This document shows positions 34,681 to 43,277 of a DNA stretch of 64,000 nt, piece by piece. The number at the start of each line of letters is the position of its first letter. Within the stretch, counting starts at the first letter, position 1. The position numbers and the translations under genes were made by a program. This DNA comes from Cloacibacterium normanense (GTDB lineage: Bacteria > Bacteroidota > Bacteroidia > Flavobacteriales > Weeksellaceae): assembly GCF_002943105.1 (NCBI RefSeq), contig NZ_PTPZ01000004.1:124001-188000 (forward strand). Reading direction: 5' to 3'. The notes under the pieces are model-generated. The model did not search any database. It was given only the letters and a program-made list of their open reading frames with translations, and was not told the origin of the DNA.

Positions 34681-35844
34681 ATGTTAAATTTTGAATTTAA
34701 AAATCCTACAAAAATTATTTTCGGTAAAGGCGAAATCGCTAAAATTTCTAGAGAAATCCCGAAAACAGAAAAAATATTAGTGCTTTACGGAGGCGGAAGT
34801 ATTAAAACCAATGGCGTTTACGACCAAGTAAAATCTGCTCTTGAAGGTTATCAGTGGGAAGAATTCGGGGGAATTCCTGCAAATCCAGAATACGAAGTTT
34901 TATTAGAAGCTTTAAAAATTATTAAAGAAAAAAACATCACTTACATGTTAGCAGTAGGTGGTGGTTCTGTAATTGATGGAGTTAAATTCCTTTCTGCAGC
35001 AGCCAATTATGAAGGAGAACCTTGGGATATTTTAAAAAATGGAATTAGAACTGAAGAAGGAAAAGGTTTACCATTTGCTTCTGTACTTACGCTTCCTGCA
35101 ACAGGTTCTGAAATGAATTCTGGCGCAGTAGTTTCTAGAAGAGAAATCGGTCAGAAATTAGGAATGGGAGGTCCTGGTTTATTCCCACAGTTTTCTATTT
35201 TAGATCCGGAAGTAATTCGTTCGATTCCTAAAAAACAAATTGCAAACGGAATTACAGATGCTTACACTCACGTTTTAGAGCAATATATGACCGTAAAAAC
35301 TTCTGCTACACTTCAAGACCGTTTTGCAGAAAGCATTTTACAAACTTTACAAGAAATTGCTCCAAAAATGATGGAAGAAGAATTCGATTATGATTCAGCT
35401 GCTAATTTTATGTGGAGTTGTACCATGGCTTTAAACGGATTGATTCAAAAAGGAGTCATTTCTGACTGGGCAATTCACGGAATTGGTCACGAATTAACCG
35501 CTCAATTTGGTATAGACCACGCTAGAACTTTAGCCATTATTGCACCTTCTCATTACCGTTATAATTTTGAGGCTAAAAAAGAAAAATTAGCACAATATGC
35601 AGAACGAGTTTGGAATGTAACCGAAGGCACTACCGAAGAAAAAGCATTGAAAGGAATAGAAAAAATGGAAGCTTTCTTCCAAAGTTTAGGGATAAAAACC
35701 AAATTATCTGAGTATACCGAAAACTACCAAGGAACAGCAGAAAAAATTCAAGAAGCTTTCATAGCTAGAAATTGGTTAGCGATTGGCGAAAAAGGTATTG
35801 TAAAACCAGAAGATGCTAAAAAAATTGTAGAAATGGCGTACTAA
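34681..35844 (+). CDS. Iron-containing alcohol dehydrogenase (YqhD/BDH type)
   Basis: Group III metal-dependent alcohol/aldehyde oxidoreductase. NAD(P) region GGGSVIDGVKF, and the metal ligands in the segments ITDAYTHVLEQYMT and HGIGHELTAQFGIDHA (two histidines). The N-terminus NFEFKNPTKIIFGKGEI matches the butanol-dehydrogenase/YqhD branch, which reduces aldehydes with NADPH. Length 387. It has its own promoter box and terminator. The preferred substrate is not readable from sequence. Confidence 0.92.
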   Translation: MLNFEFKNPTKIIFGKGEIAKISREIPKTEKILVLYGGGSIKTNGVYDQVKSALEGYQWEEFGGIPANPEYEVLLEALKIIKEKNITYMLAVGGGSVIDGVKFLSAAANYEGEPWDILKNGIRTEEGKGLPFASVLTLPATGSEMNSGAVVSRREIGQKLGMGGPGLFPQFSILDPEVIRSIPKKQIANGITDAYTHVLEQYMTVKTSATLQDRFAESILQTLQEIAPKMMEEEFDYDSAANFMWSCTMALNGLIQKGVISDWAIHGIGHELTAQFGIDHARTLAIIAPSHYRYNFEAKKEKLAQYAERVWNVTEGTTEEKALKGIEKMEAFFQSLGIKTKLSEYTENYQGTAEKIQEAFIARNWLAIGEKGIVKPEDAKKIVEMAY

Positions 35845-35881
35845 AGAACTCGTTCATTATATGCTCAAAATAACTTTCACA

Positions 35882-35910
35882 AAATCACAGAATTCTCTGT
35901 GATTTTTTTT
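35882..35910 (+). terminator. Intrinsic terminator after the alcohol dehydrogenase
   Basis: Stem AAATCACAG/CTGTGATTT (35882-35890 with 35897-35905) and an unbroken T run; the T run leads straight into the next promoter box. Confidence 0.88.
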
Positions 35911-35917
35911 ATTTTTG
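35910..35917 (+). promoter_or_regulatory. Promoter -7 box (TATTTTTG) for the class V aminotransferase
   Basis: TAnnTTTG match 13 bases before the ATG at 35931, directly abutting the terminator T run upstream. Confidence 0.5.
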
Positions 35918-35930
35918 AAAAAAAGTAAAA

Positions 35931-37301
35931 ATGAATGTATTAGCAGAGAATAAGACCGTTTTAGCACACAATGATTTCTTCGAAATTCTGAGAAATGTAG
36001 AATACAAACGTTTAGATACACACAAGCAAGTTTATCTAGATTTTACGGGAGGAAATCTCTATGCTAAATCACAGATTTTGGAACATCAAGATTTGTTGAT
36101 TAATAATATTCTCGGCAATCCGCATTCTACCAATCCTACTTCTCAATTGTCTACAAAATTGGTAGAAGAAGCCAGACAAAAGGTGATTGACTACTTCAAT
36201 GCGGAAGATTACTACTGCATTTTTACGCAAAACGCTTCTAATGCATTGAAAATTGTAGGAGAATCTTATCCTTTCAACGAAAAATCACATTTCTTACTTC
36301 TTGCAGACAACCATAATTCAGTAAATGGAATTCGTCAATTTTGCCTATCAAAAGGCGGAAAAGTTACTTACGCTCCTATCTATTATCAGGATTTAAGAAT
36401 GGACGAAAATTTCGTGATGGAAAAACTTCAAGAATCTGAAAATTTTGAAAATAAACTCTTCGCTTTTCCTGCTCAGTCAAACGTTTCTGGCGTGAAACAC
36501 GATTTAGGTTGGATTAAAAAAGCTCAAGATTTAGGTTGGGATGTTTTACTAGATGCAGCTGCATTTGTCCCGACCAATCAATTGGATTTAAAAGAAGTGA
36601 AACCAGATTTTGTATGTGTTTCTTTTTATAAAATTTTTGGTTATCCTACAGGAATTGGTTGTCTTTTGGTAAATAAAGAAAAGTTTAAAAAACTACAAAA
36701 GCCTTGGTTTGCAGGTGGAACCGTAAGTTTGGTTTCGGTAAATGCCATTCATCATTTTTTGATTAATAACCATGAGAGATTTGAAGATGGAACGCTCAAT
36801 TATTTAGACATTCCTGCGGTAAAAATTGGTTTAGATTATATCGAAAATATAGGAATTCAGCGCATTAATGAAAGAGTTGCTTCACTTAGAAAATATCTAT
36901 TCGAAAATTTAGAAAGTTTACAACACGATAATGGCAGAAAATTAATTCAGATTTTCGGACCAAAAGACCATCAAAATCTTGGAGGAACCATTATTTTAGG
37001 TTTTTATAATCAAGAAGGCGTTCGTTATGAATTCGAGCAAATAGAAGAAATGGCGAATCAACATAACATTTCGTTGCGTTCAGGATGTTTCTGCAATCCC
37101 GGTATTGACGAGGTTAATAATTGCTTAACAGACAATGAATTAGCAACCTACTACTCTTCTCACGAACAAGGTGATTACAAAGACATGATTAAATTTTTAG
37201 GAAAAATGCGTGGCGCAACCAGAATTTCTGTAGGAATTGCTACAACTAAAAATGATATTGATAAACTGATGAATTTCATGAGAGAATTACTCAATAAGTA
37301 A
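35931..37301 (+). CDS. Class V aminotransferase-fold protein, similar to molybdenum-cofactor sulfurase N-domain
   Basis: PLP enzyme of 456 residues. The lysine that binds PLP lies in CVSFYKIFGYPTGIGCLLVN, and the late LRSGCFCNPG has the cysteine-containing loop that in eukaryotic MOCO sulfurases (MOCOS/ABA3) is R-x-G-x-F-C-N-x-G. TGGNLYAKSQILEHQ and GNPHSTNPTSQLS at the N-terminus also match that group more than IscS/SufS. It lacks the MOSC C-terminal domain of the eukaryotic fusion. A cysteine desulfurase or sulfurtransferase activity is inferred; its acceptor is unknown. No molybdenum genes lie nearby. Confidence 0.82.
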   Translation: MNVLAENKTVLAHNDFFEILRNVEYKRLDTHKQVYLDFTGGNLYAKSQILEHQDLLINNILGNPHSTNPTSQLSTKLVEEARQKVIDYFNAEDYYCIFTQNASNALKIVGESYPFNEKSHFLLLADNHNSVNGIRQFCLSKGGKVTYAPIYYQDLRMDENFVMEKLQESENFENKLFAFPAQSNVSGVKHDLGWIKKAQDLGWDVLLDAAAFVPTNQLDLKEVKPDFVCVSFYKIFGYPTGIGCLLVNKEKFKKLQKPWFAGGTVSLVSVNAIHHFLINNHERFEDGTLNYLDIPAVKIGLDYIENIGIQRINERVASLRKYLFENLESLQHDNGRKLIQIFGPKDHQNLGGTIILGFYNQEGVRYEFEQIEEMANQHNISLRSGCFCNPGIDEVNNCLTDNELATYYSSHEQGDYKDMIKFLGKMRGATRISVGIATTKNDIDKLMNFMRELLNK

Positions 37302-37313
37302 TTTGGGTTTCCC

Positions 37314-37321
37314 TAAATTTG
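37314..37321 (+). promoter_or_regulatory. Promoter -7 box (TAAATTTG) for the SGNH hydrolase gene
   Basis: An exact TAnnTTTG match, 25 bases before the ATG at 37347. Confidence 0.5.
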
Positions 37322-37346
37322 AAAAGTTTATCCTAATATTTTTATC

Positions 37347-38006
37347 ATGAAGAATTTTCTTAAAATTTCATTCCTCTTTTTTGTATTTATTTTCGGTTCT
37401 CTAACTGCTCAAAAAGCAGATTTTTATGATGATATCCAACATTTTAAAAAATTAGATGTAGAAAAAACGCCACCAAAAGATGCTATCCTTTTCTTAGGAA
37501 GTTCATCTTTTACCATGTGGAAAGACGTAGCAGATTATTTCCCTGACAAAACCATTATCAATAGAGCTTTTGGAGGTTCTAGATTACTTAATCTAAATTA
37601 CTATGCCGAAGATTTACTCAATCCTTATCAACCGAAACAAGTGGTGATCTATTGCGGCGAAAATGACATTGCACATGCCGAAAAACCTTCTGCAAAAGAA
37701 GTATTTAAAAGATTTAAACAATTTTATAAAACGGTAAGAGCTCATTATCCTGAAGCAAATATCGTTTATGTTTCCATCAAATATTCGCCAAGTAGAGAAC
37801 AATATTGGCCGACCATGAAGCAAGTGAATAAAAAAATTAAAAACTTCATGAATGCTAAGAAAAATGCAGAATTTATAGACATTACAGAAAGTATGAATGA
37901 TGAAAATGGCAACGTAAGAAAAGACATTTACTTAGAAGACATGCTACACATGAAACCTGAAGGCTATAAAATCTGGACCAAAGTGATGTATCCTTATTTA
38001 AAATAA
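37347..38006 (+). CDS. Exported SGNH/GDSL hydrolase
   Basis: Signal peptide MKKFLKISFLFFVFIFGSLTAQ-like, then SGNH-hydrolase blocks: LFLGSSSFTMW (block I serine), GGSRL (block II Gly), YCGENDIAH (block III Asn, as GEND) and DMLHMKPEGYKIW (block V Asp and His). Such enzymes are lipases, acetyl-esterases or lysophospholipases; 219 residues is the usual single-domain size. The gene is 22 bases upstream of a TPR gene in the same direction and probably shares its transcript. Substrate unknown. Confidence 0.88.
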   Translation: MKNFLKISFLFFVFIFGSLTAQKADFYDDIQHFKKLDVEKTPPKDAILFLGSSSFTMWKDVADYFPDKTIINRAFGGSRLLNLNYYAEDLLNPYQPKQVVIYCGENDIAHAEKPSAKEVFKRFKQFYKTVRAHYPEANIVYVSIKYSPSREQYWPTMKQVNKKIKNFMNAKKNAEFIDITESMNDENGNVRKDIYLEDMLHMKPEGYKIWTKVMYPYLK

Positions 38007-38027
38007 AAACTTTAAAAACCAATAACC

Positions 38028-38987
38028 ATGAAAAAACTAATGATTTTCCTTTTTTCAGTGATTTCCATTTCTATTTTTTCTCAAGAGAAAGAGACTAAAG
38101 AAGATGTTAATAAAATGATTGAAAGCATTAAAAAAGAAATTGCCGACAAAACTTGTAAATGCATTGATTCTGTAAAAGATGAAGTCATTAACCGTAAAAG
38201 AAAAGAAAATATTGAAGGAATCAACGGCTGCGTAAAAGAATATACTGGAGCTTACATGTTAGGTAAAAAATTAGCAGCAGTAGATAAAACCAAAGACAGC
38301 AATATCAACATTAACTTTGACGAAAAATCCCAGAATTACCTAGATTCAAAAAGAGAATTAGAAGATTATTTGATGGCAAATTGCGAATCGATGAAATTCG
38401 TATTAGCGACTAATGATAGAGAAAATGAGAATTCGCTTTCTCAAAATCCAAAAGCTAGAGATTATTATACAAAAGGTGTAAATCAATCTAACAATAAAAA
38501 CTACACAAAAGCATTAGAATATTTTCTTTTAGCAGTAAAAGAAGACAGCAATTTTCCTTTTGCATGGGATAATTTAGGATATTGCTACAGACAATTAGGA
38601 GAATATGAAGAAGCGATAGAAGCTTATAAAAAATCTATCGAATTAGACCCAAATCATGCATTTCCTATTCAAAATTTGGCTGTTGCATACACCTATAAAA
38701 AAGAATATCAAAAAGCTATTGACACCTTTGAACTTCTCAAAAAATTAGACTCCGAAAATCCTGAAATCTATTATGGAATTGGTCAAATTTACTTTCAGTA
38801 TTTAAAAGAATATGAAAAAAGTCTAGATTATATGTGTAAAGCTTTTAATCTTTATATCAAAAATAACTCTCCTTATCGTGCAGATGCAGAAAACATCATC
38901 AGATACAATTTTGCAGAGATGAAAAAACTTGGCAAGGAAGACAAATTTTATGAAATTTTAAAAGCCAATAACATTAATACAAAATAA
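38028..38987 (+). CDS. Exported TPR-repeat protein
   Basis: Signal peptide MKKLMIFLFSVISISIFSQ, then a region with Cys-x-Cys (TCKCIDSV) and, from about residue 143, four tetratricopeptide units, for example ARDYYTKGVNQSNNKNYTKA and AWDNLGYCYRQLGEYEEAIE. TPRs serve protein-protein contacts; the N-terminal 130 residues resemble a small uncharacterised domain with conserved cysteines that I do not recognise. Length 319. It follows the SGNH hydrolase with a 21-base gap and ends in a strong bidirectional terminator. Confidence 0.82.
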   Translation: MKKLMIFLFSVISISIFSQEKETKEDVNKMIESIKKEIADKTCKCIDSVKDEVINRKRKENIEGINGCVKEYTGAYMLGKKLAAVDKTKDSNININFDEKSQNYLDSKRELEDYLMANCESMKFVLATNDRENENSLSQNPKARDYYTKGVNQSNNKNYTKALEYFLLAVKEDSNFPFAWDNLGYCYRQLGEYEEAIEAYKKSIELDPNHAFPIQNLAVAYTYKKEYQKAIDTFELLKKLDSENPEIYYGIGQIYFQYLKEYEKSLDYMCKAFNLYIKNNSPYRADAENIIRYNFAEMKKLGKEDKFYEILKANNINTK

Positions 38988-38988
38988 A

Positions 38989-39017
38989 AAACCGCTCCGA
39001 AATTCGGAGCGGTTTTT
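38989..39017. terminator. Bidirectional terminator
   Basis: Stem AAACCGCTCCGA/TCGGAGCGGTTT, flanked by A and T runs, between the convergent TPR and helicase genes. Confidence 0.93.
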
Positions 39018-39020
39018 GTT

Positions 39021-40373
39021 TTATTTCTTCTTTCTCTTCGCAATAGATTTTGCCTTTGCTTGAGCTCTGTTTCCTGGTTTGGTTTTAGGTGGTTTTCTTT
39101 TGCTTGGTCCACCAAGATTCACTTTTTTATTTTTATCTTTTTTCTCGTGGAATGCAGAACCTGGTTCAATTTTTTTATACTGAACAGGATTTTTCATCAC
39201 TACAACTTCTTTTTCTGAAGCGATTTTCACCTCAGAAACCTTCACTTCTTCTGGAAATTCTACTCTTTTCACTTCCTTGTTCATAAACATTTCTAGTTCT
39301 ATGAAACGTTCTTCTTCTTTTGGCGTATAAAAAGAAATCGCAATTCCGTCTTTATCTGCTCTACCTGTTCTACCAATTCTGTGAATATATTGCTCCTGAA
39401 TTTCTGGAATTTCAAAGTTAAAAACGTGAGAAACATCAGGAATATCAAGACCTCTCGCCATTACATCAGTGGTGATAATTCCTCTCAATTCATTGTCTGA
39501 GAAAGATTTCATGGTTCTCAATCTGAAATTCTGAGATTTATTCGAGTGAATCACCCCAAATTCTCCCGGAAATTCTTCGTCTATTTTATTAAAAATTAAA
39601 TCGGCGTGTCTCTTATTATTGGCAAAAATTAAAATTTTCTCAAATTCATCCTGCGTTCTTAACAAGTGAACCAATAGATTTAATTTGGTATTAAAATTCT
39701 TCACGGGAATAGCAGATTGAGCAATCTTTTCGAGTGGAGTTCCGCTTCTTGCTAAAGAAATTTCCTGTGGATTTTTGAAATATTCGTCTAACATGGCATC
39801 TACATCATCCGTCATGGTTGCAGAGAAAAGAATGTTCTGTCTGCGCTCACTCATCATCGTGAAAATATCTTCTAACTGTCTTCTGAAACCCAATGAAAGC
39901 ATTTCATCAAACTCATCGATAATCAGTTTTTTTAGATCTTTCAAGTTCAAAACAGCATCTTTCATCAAATCCATTACTCTTCCCGGAGTTCCCACCAAAA
40001 TATCTACACCTTCATAAACCAAAAGCTTCTGAGTATTGATATTTACACCGCCATAAACGCCTAAAACTCTAGTTGACATATCTTCTGTCAGTTTTTCTAC
40101 AACTTCGGCAACTTGCACCACCAATTCACGCGTAGGAACAAGGATAAGTACAGTTGGACTTCCGTTTTTATTGTATTTCCAAGTTTTAAGAACTGGAAGA
40201 AGATAAGCTAATGTTTTACCGGTTCCGGTTTGTGCAATTCCCATTACATCTTTTCCAGACATAATTGGTGAAAAGGATTTCAGCTGAATAGGTGTTGGCT
40301 CAGAAATTCCTAATTTTTCTAAAGCGCTGTTGAGTTGTTTTGGCAAATCAAAATCTGCAAATGATACTTTCAT
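39021..40373 (-). CDS. DEAD-box RNA helicase
   Basis: ATP-dependent RNA helicase of two RecA domains. Q motif near residue 20 (ISEPTPIQ), Walker A AQTGTGKT, Ia PTRELV, motif II DEFDEM, SAT motif, and in the second domain HRIGRTGRAD (motif VI). Motif II is DEFD rather than DEAD; the catalytic D-E-x-D atoms are kept. The C-terminal 70 residues are Lys/Pro-rich and probably bind RNA. Such helicases act in ribosome assembly or RNA decay, often in cold. Length 450. The exact paralogue (RhlE- or SrmB-like) is not decided. Confidence 0.92.
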   Translation of the reverse strand: MKVSFADFDLPKQLNSALEKLGISEPTPIQLKSFSPIMSGKDVMGIAQTGTGKTLAYLLPVLKTWKYNKNGSPTVLILVPTRELVVQVAEVVEKLTEDMSTRVLGVYGGVNINTQKLLVYEGVDILVGTPGRVMDLMKDAVLNLKDLKKLIIDEFDEMLSLGFRRQLEDIFTMMSERRQNILFSATMTDDVDAMLDEYFKNPQEISLARSGTPLEKIAQSAIPVKNFNTKLNLLVHLLRTQDEFEKILIFANNKRHADLIFNKIDEEFPGEFGVIHSNKSQNFRLRTMKSFSDNELRGIITTDVMARGLDIPDVSHVFNFEIPEIQEQYIHRIGRTGRADKDGIAISFYTPKEEERFIELEMFMNKEVKRVEFPEEVKVSEVKIASEKEVVVMKNPVQYKKIEPGSAFHEKKDKNKKVNLGGPSKRKPPKTKPGNRAQAKAKSIAKRKKK

Positions 40374-40410
40374 TTGGCAAAAATACGATTTTTAAAATAG
40401 AGCAAAAATT

Positions 40411-41403
40411 TTAATCTCTTACAAACTCACCAGATTCGTAATCTATTCTGTATTTATAAGTAAGTGTAGTAGATTGTGACATGGCAATTCCGCCTCCTAC
40501 TCCACCAATTGCAGTACCTAGAAGTACATCGCCAAAAGAAGGACCTTGAACCACTTCTCCTACGAAGTAAAAATTATTTTTTTCTTTGATTACGCCGTAG
40601 AAATTAAGTCCTTTGATATAAATATTATTGTCTTTAACAATAGCATAAGCTATAGGTTTTGCATTGACAATTTCTCCAGAATTGTCCTTGTATTTAATTT
40701 TTTTAATTCCAGAAGGCGACAAAACAATTTCCTGAATAGGAAAATCTGGTTTCAGATGCTTAAGAGACTCGAAACTTTTGTAAATACCGTCTGGATATTT
40801 ATTATTACTATACAATGGAATTTCACTTTTCATTATGTCATCATAAGAAATCATATCATTTAATGTAAATGCTTTTTCCATTAGAAATGTATTAGATTCC
40901 ATAGCGGTTTTAATTTCAGTAGAAATCAAATTATTAACTTGTTTTTGAAGTGATATGAGTTTATCCGTGCTATTAAATGATATTTTCTTTTCCACTTTAG
41001 AGATTAAGTGGTAAGTTTCATTCTCTTGAGCAAAAAATGCTCCTTTTAATAGAAAATTAGCTTGATTAGGCGTTTCTGAAATATAGAAATCTCTCAAAAG
41101 AAAAGTAAGATTTTTAGAAGCAGAATTTTGCGGTAACAATTGATTAAAATAATCTTTAAAAATATTTTCTATCGTTTTAGAGAGCAATAATTTTTTCTTG
41201 GAATTTTGACCTCCATATTTCACAAAACCTACATCTTCTTTTTGCTTTCTAATATCTAAAATCTGTATCGTATTGTAATAACTAGATTGAGGAAGAGCAA
41301 CAGACGTATTTTCAAAATTAAAAGTGATGGTATTATTTTCTTGCGATTGCGCCCAAAGTAAAGAATTGCTGAAAATGGTAAATAAGATTATTAGTTTTTT
41401 CAT
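40411..41403 (-). CDS. Exported protein of unknown function with a glycine-rich segment
   Basis: A 330-residue protein with a signal peptide (MKKLIILFTIFSNSLLWAQS) and no domain I can name. It has a strand-rich middle and, near residue 290, GDVLLGTAIGGVGGGIAMSQ, a glycine-zipper-like segment that could insert into a membrane. The C-terminus (TYKYRIDYESGEFVRD) is polar. It is the first gene of a run of three exported minus-strand genes. Relationship to the neighbouring helicase or porin is unclear. Confidence 0.65.
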   Translation of the reverse strand: MKKLIILFTIFSNSLLWAQSQENNTITFNFENTSVALPQSSYYNTIQILDIRKQKEDVGFVKYGGQNSKKKLLLSKTIENIFKDYFNQLLPQNSASKNLTFLLRDFYISETPNQANFLLKGAFFAQENETYHLISKVEKKISFNSTDKLISLQKQVNNLISTEIKTAMESNTFLMEKAFTLNDMISYDDIMKSEIPLYSNNKYPDGIYKSFESLKHLKPDFPIQEIVLSPSGIKKIKYKDNSGEIVNAKPIAYAIVKDNNIYIKGLNFYGVIKEKNNFYFVGEVVQGPSFGDVLLGTAIGGVGGGIAMSQSTTLTYKYRIDYESGEFVRD

Positions 41404-41460
41404 TTAAAAATTTTTCTAAAAATAAGGGTTTTCTTAGAAACTAAAAAATGCTTTTTATCA

Positions 41461-42600
41461 CTAAAATCTCGCTTGTACTTGCACAAACATTGTAGTATGA
41501 TCATACTCTGAAGTAAGTGGAACATTTTTTTGATAATCATCAATCATTGCTCCTATTTGCAAACAAGCAAAATATTGGTCAGCGAATTCTAATGTAAGCA
41601 TTGGCGTAAAAGTAGTTCTTACATTGCCTTCTAATTGATAGTTAGGATTTAGATATTCATATCGGTTAGAGAATTCTATGCTTCTTAGTCTTGGTGAATT
41701 CAGATTATATCGAATAATAGGATTGATATAAAAACTTCTGAATCTAAAGTCTTTCAGCTCTGGTTTTGGCGAAAGCTTAGAAACTCCAAATTCTGAAAAA
41801 TTGTTTCCTTCTTTGTATTCAGAGATGATTTCTAGATTCCATTTTGGATTGATGGTAAAAGTTTTTTCTACATCGGCCCCGATTACATTTCCTGATTGAT
41901 TGATGTAACTGCCAATTCCGCCATTCACTCCAATTTTTAAATCATCTTTAAAATCCTTTTCTAATCTGGCGTAAACGTGTTTGCTTTGGTCATTATCGAT
42001 TTCAGAACCACGAGAATTTCCATTGGTAGCTCCGATATAATATTTCAAAGGATTTTTAGCATTATTGATATCACCATAAACAGCAATTCCGGTTTGGAAA
42101 CTTTGCCAACCGTTTTTCCCCAATAAATAATAACCATTTGAAAAATCTACAGATTTGATAAACTCACTCGGAATTTCGTCTTCTATCCCAAAATACGGAC
42201 GAAACTGCCCTAATTGAATTTTGAGATGCTTATTATGAGAATATCTTACAAAAGCTTGTTCTAATACTTTTCCGGTAAGGTTACTGCTGTTAAACTCCGC
42301 AAAATTAAGCATCATTCCCAAGTCAAAACGGTCATTAATTTTAGATTTCAATAAAAATCTTGCTCTTCTTACATTAAAACTATTGGATACTAATTTCTGT
42401 TGGTCTGCTATATTTACACCGTTTACATCTACATTATCGGTGAGAGAAACCAAATATCTGGTCTGCAATAAACCGCTAAAACTGGTGTTTCTTAAGATTT
42501 TAGAATAGTTAGAAATAGTATCTTTTTTAGAAACATTTTGCGCAAAAATCGCCAAACTGAACAATACAAAACTGAATAAAAGAATTTTCTTCATCTTCAT
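41461..42600 (-). CDS. Porin of the phosphate-selective O/P family
   Basis: Outer-membrane beta-barrel: signal peptide MKMKKILLFSFVLFSLAIFAQ, then alternating strands such as FNVRRARFLLKSKINDRFDL and QLGQFRPYFGIEDEIPSEF, a signature of the porin O/P family, and a final strand ending FVQVQARF with a terminal Phe. The frame opens at a TTG 16 codons upstream, which would push the signal peptide inward, so the ATG at 42600 is chosen; the ATG at 42594 two codons on is equally possible. Phosphate specificity is only a family label. Confidence 0.82.
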   Translation of the reverse strand: MKMKKILLFSFVLFSLAIFAQNVSKKDTISNYSKILRNTSFSGLLQTRYLVSLTDNVDVNGVNIADQQKLVSNSFNVRRARFLLKSKINDRFDLGMMLNFAEFNSSNLTGKVLEQAFVRYSHNKHLKIQLGQFRPYFGIEDEIPSEFIKSVDFSNGYYLLGKNGWQSFQTGIAVYGDINNAKNPLKYYIGATNGNSRGSEIDNDQSKHVYARLEKDFKDDLKIGVNGGIGSYINQSGNVIGADVEKTFTINPKWNLEIISEYKEGNNFSEFGVSKLSPKPELKDFRFRSFYINPIIRYNLNSPRLRSIEFSNRYEYLNPNYQLEGNVRTTFTPMLTLEFADQYFACLQIGAMIDDYQKNVPLTSEYDHTTMFVQVQARF

Positions 42601-42703
42601 TAATTTTAAACAATCATTTAAATTTGAAGATGCAAAATTATCATTCAAAAAGGACTAAATTATGCTAAGCAGAGAATAATTTAAGAAAATAAGATAAAAA
42701 TCA

Positions 42704-43216
42704 TTATTTGAGCTTCACAGATTTGGTTTCTACTTTGATTTCATCATTTTTCCAAACGCTTGAAGTAATTCTTACAAATCCTTTTTTCAGAGGATCTTTT
42801 TCAATCGGAAATTTATTTTCTTCCCACTGCGAACAATGCGTAGGAATAGGTTTTACCAAGAATTTCGATTCATTATTTTTAAAAGTGTAAACGTAAAAAG
42901 AATGCCAACAACTGGTACACCAATTCGGATAAAATCCTATTTCATCTGCGCCATCATTGTTTAAATCTTTCAGGTTATAGATATCGCCGTTTTTAGCATT
43001 TTTGATGGCAATCGGTTTAATTTTTTCATCGGAAAAATGAATGGTAGTAATACAATTTCCTTCGCATTCATCACTACAATCTGAAACTGTGGCATATGCA
43101 AGTTCTTTTTTGCCATCTCCGTTATAATCTCCTTCTAACTTCAATTCAGAAGTTTGAGAAAACAAGAAATTAACCATCAGAAAAAACGAAATAGAAGCTA
43201 TTTTTTTCATAATCAT
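42704..43216 (-). CDS. Small exported cysteine-rich protein with calcium-loop-like (VCBS/FG-GAP) motifs
   Basis: Signal peptide MKKIASISFFLMVNFLFSQ (from the second ATG at 43210; the first ATG at 43216 adds two residues). Two acidic loops, DYNGDGKKE and DLNNDGADE, look like the calcium-binding loops of VCBS/FG-GAP repeats. Cysteines cluster in CSDECEGNC and CTSC, giving possible disulfides or metal sites. At 170 residues it is far shorter than integrin-type propellers, so it may be a single repeat unit. I do not know the family function. Confidence 0.65.
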   Translation of the reverse strand: MIMKKIASISFFLMVNFLFSQTSELKLEGDYNGDGKKELAYATVSDCSDECEGNCITTIHFSDEKIKPIAIKNAKNGDIYNLKDLNNDGADEIGFYPNWCTSCWHSFYVYTFKNNESKFLVKPIPTHCSQWEENKFPIEKDPLKKGFVRITSSVWKNDEIKVETKSVKLK

Positions 43217-43245
43217 TTGTGTTTTGTGTAATTCAAAAATAAAAA

Positions 43246-43271
43246 AAATCTTTCATTAATATGAAAGATTT
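43246..43271 (-). terminator. Intrinsic terminator of guaA
   Basis: Stem AAATCTTTCAT/ATGAAAGATTT with an A run on its left, so it acts on the minus-strand transcript from guaA. Confidence 0.82.
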
Positions 43272-43277
43272 TAAAAT

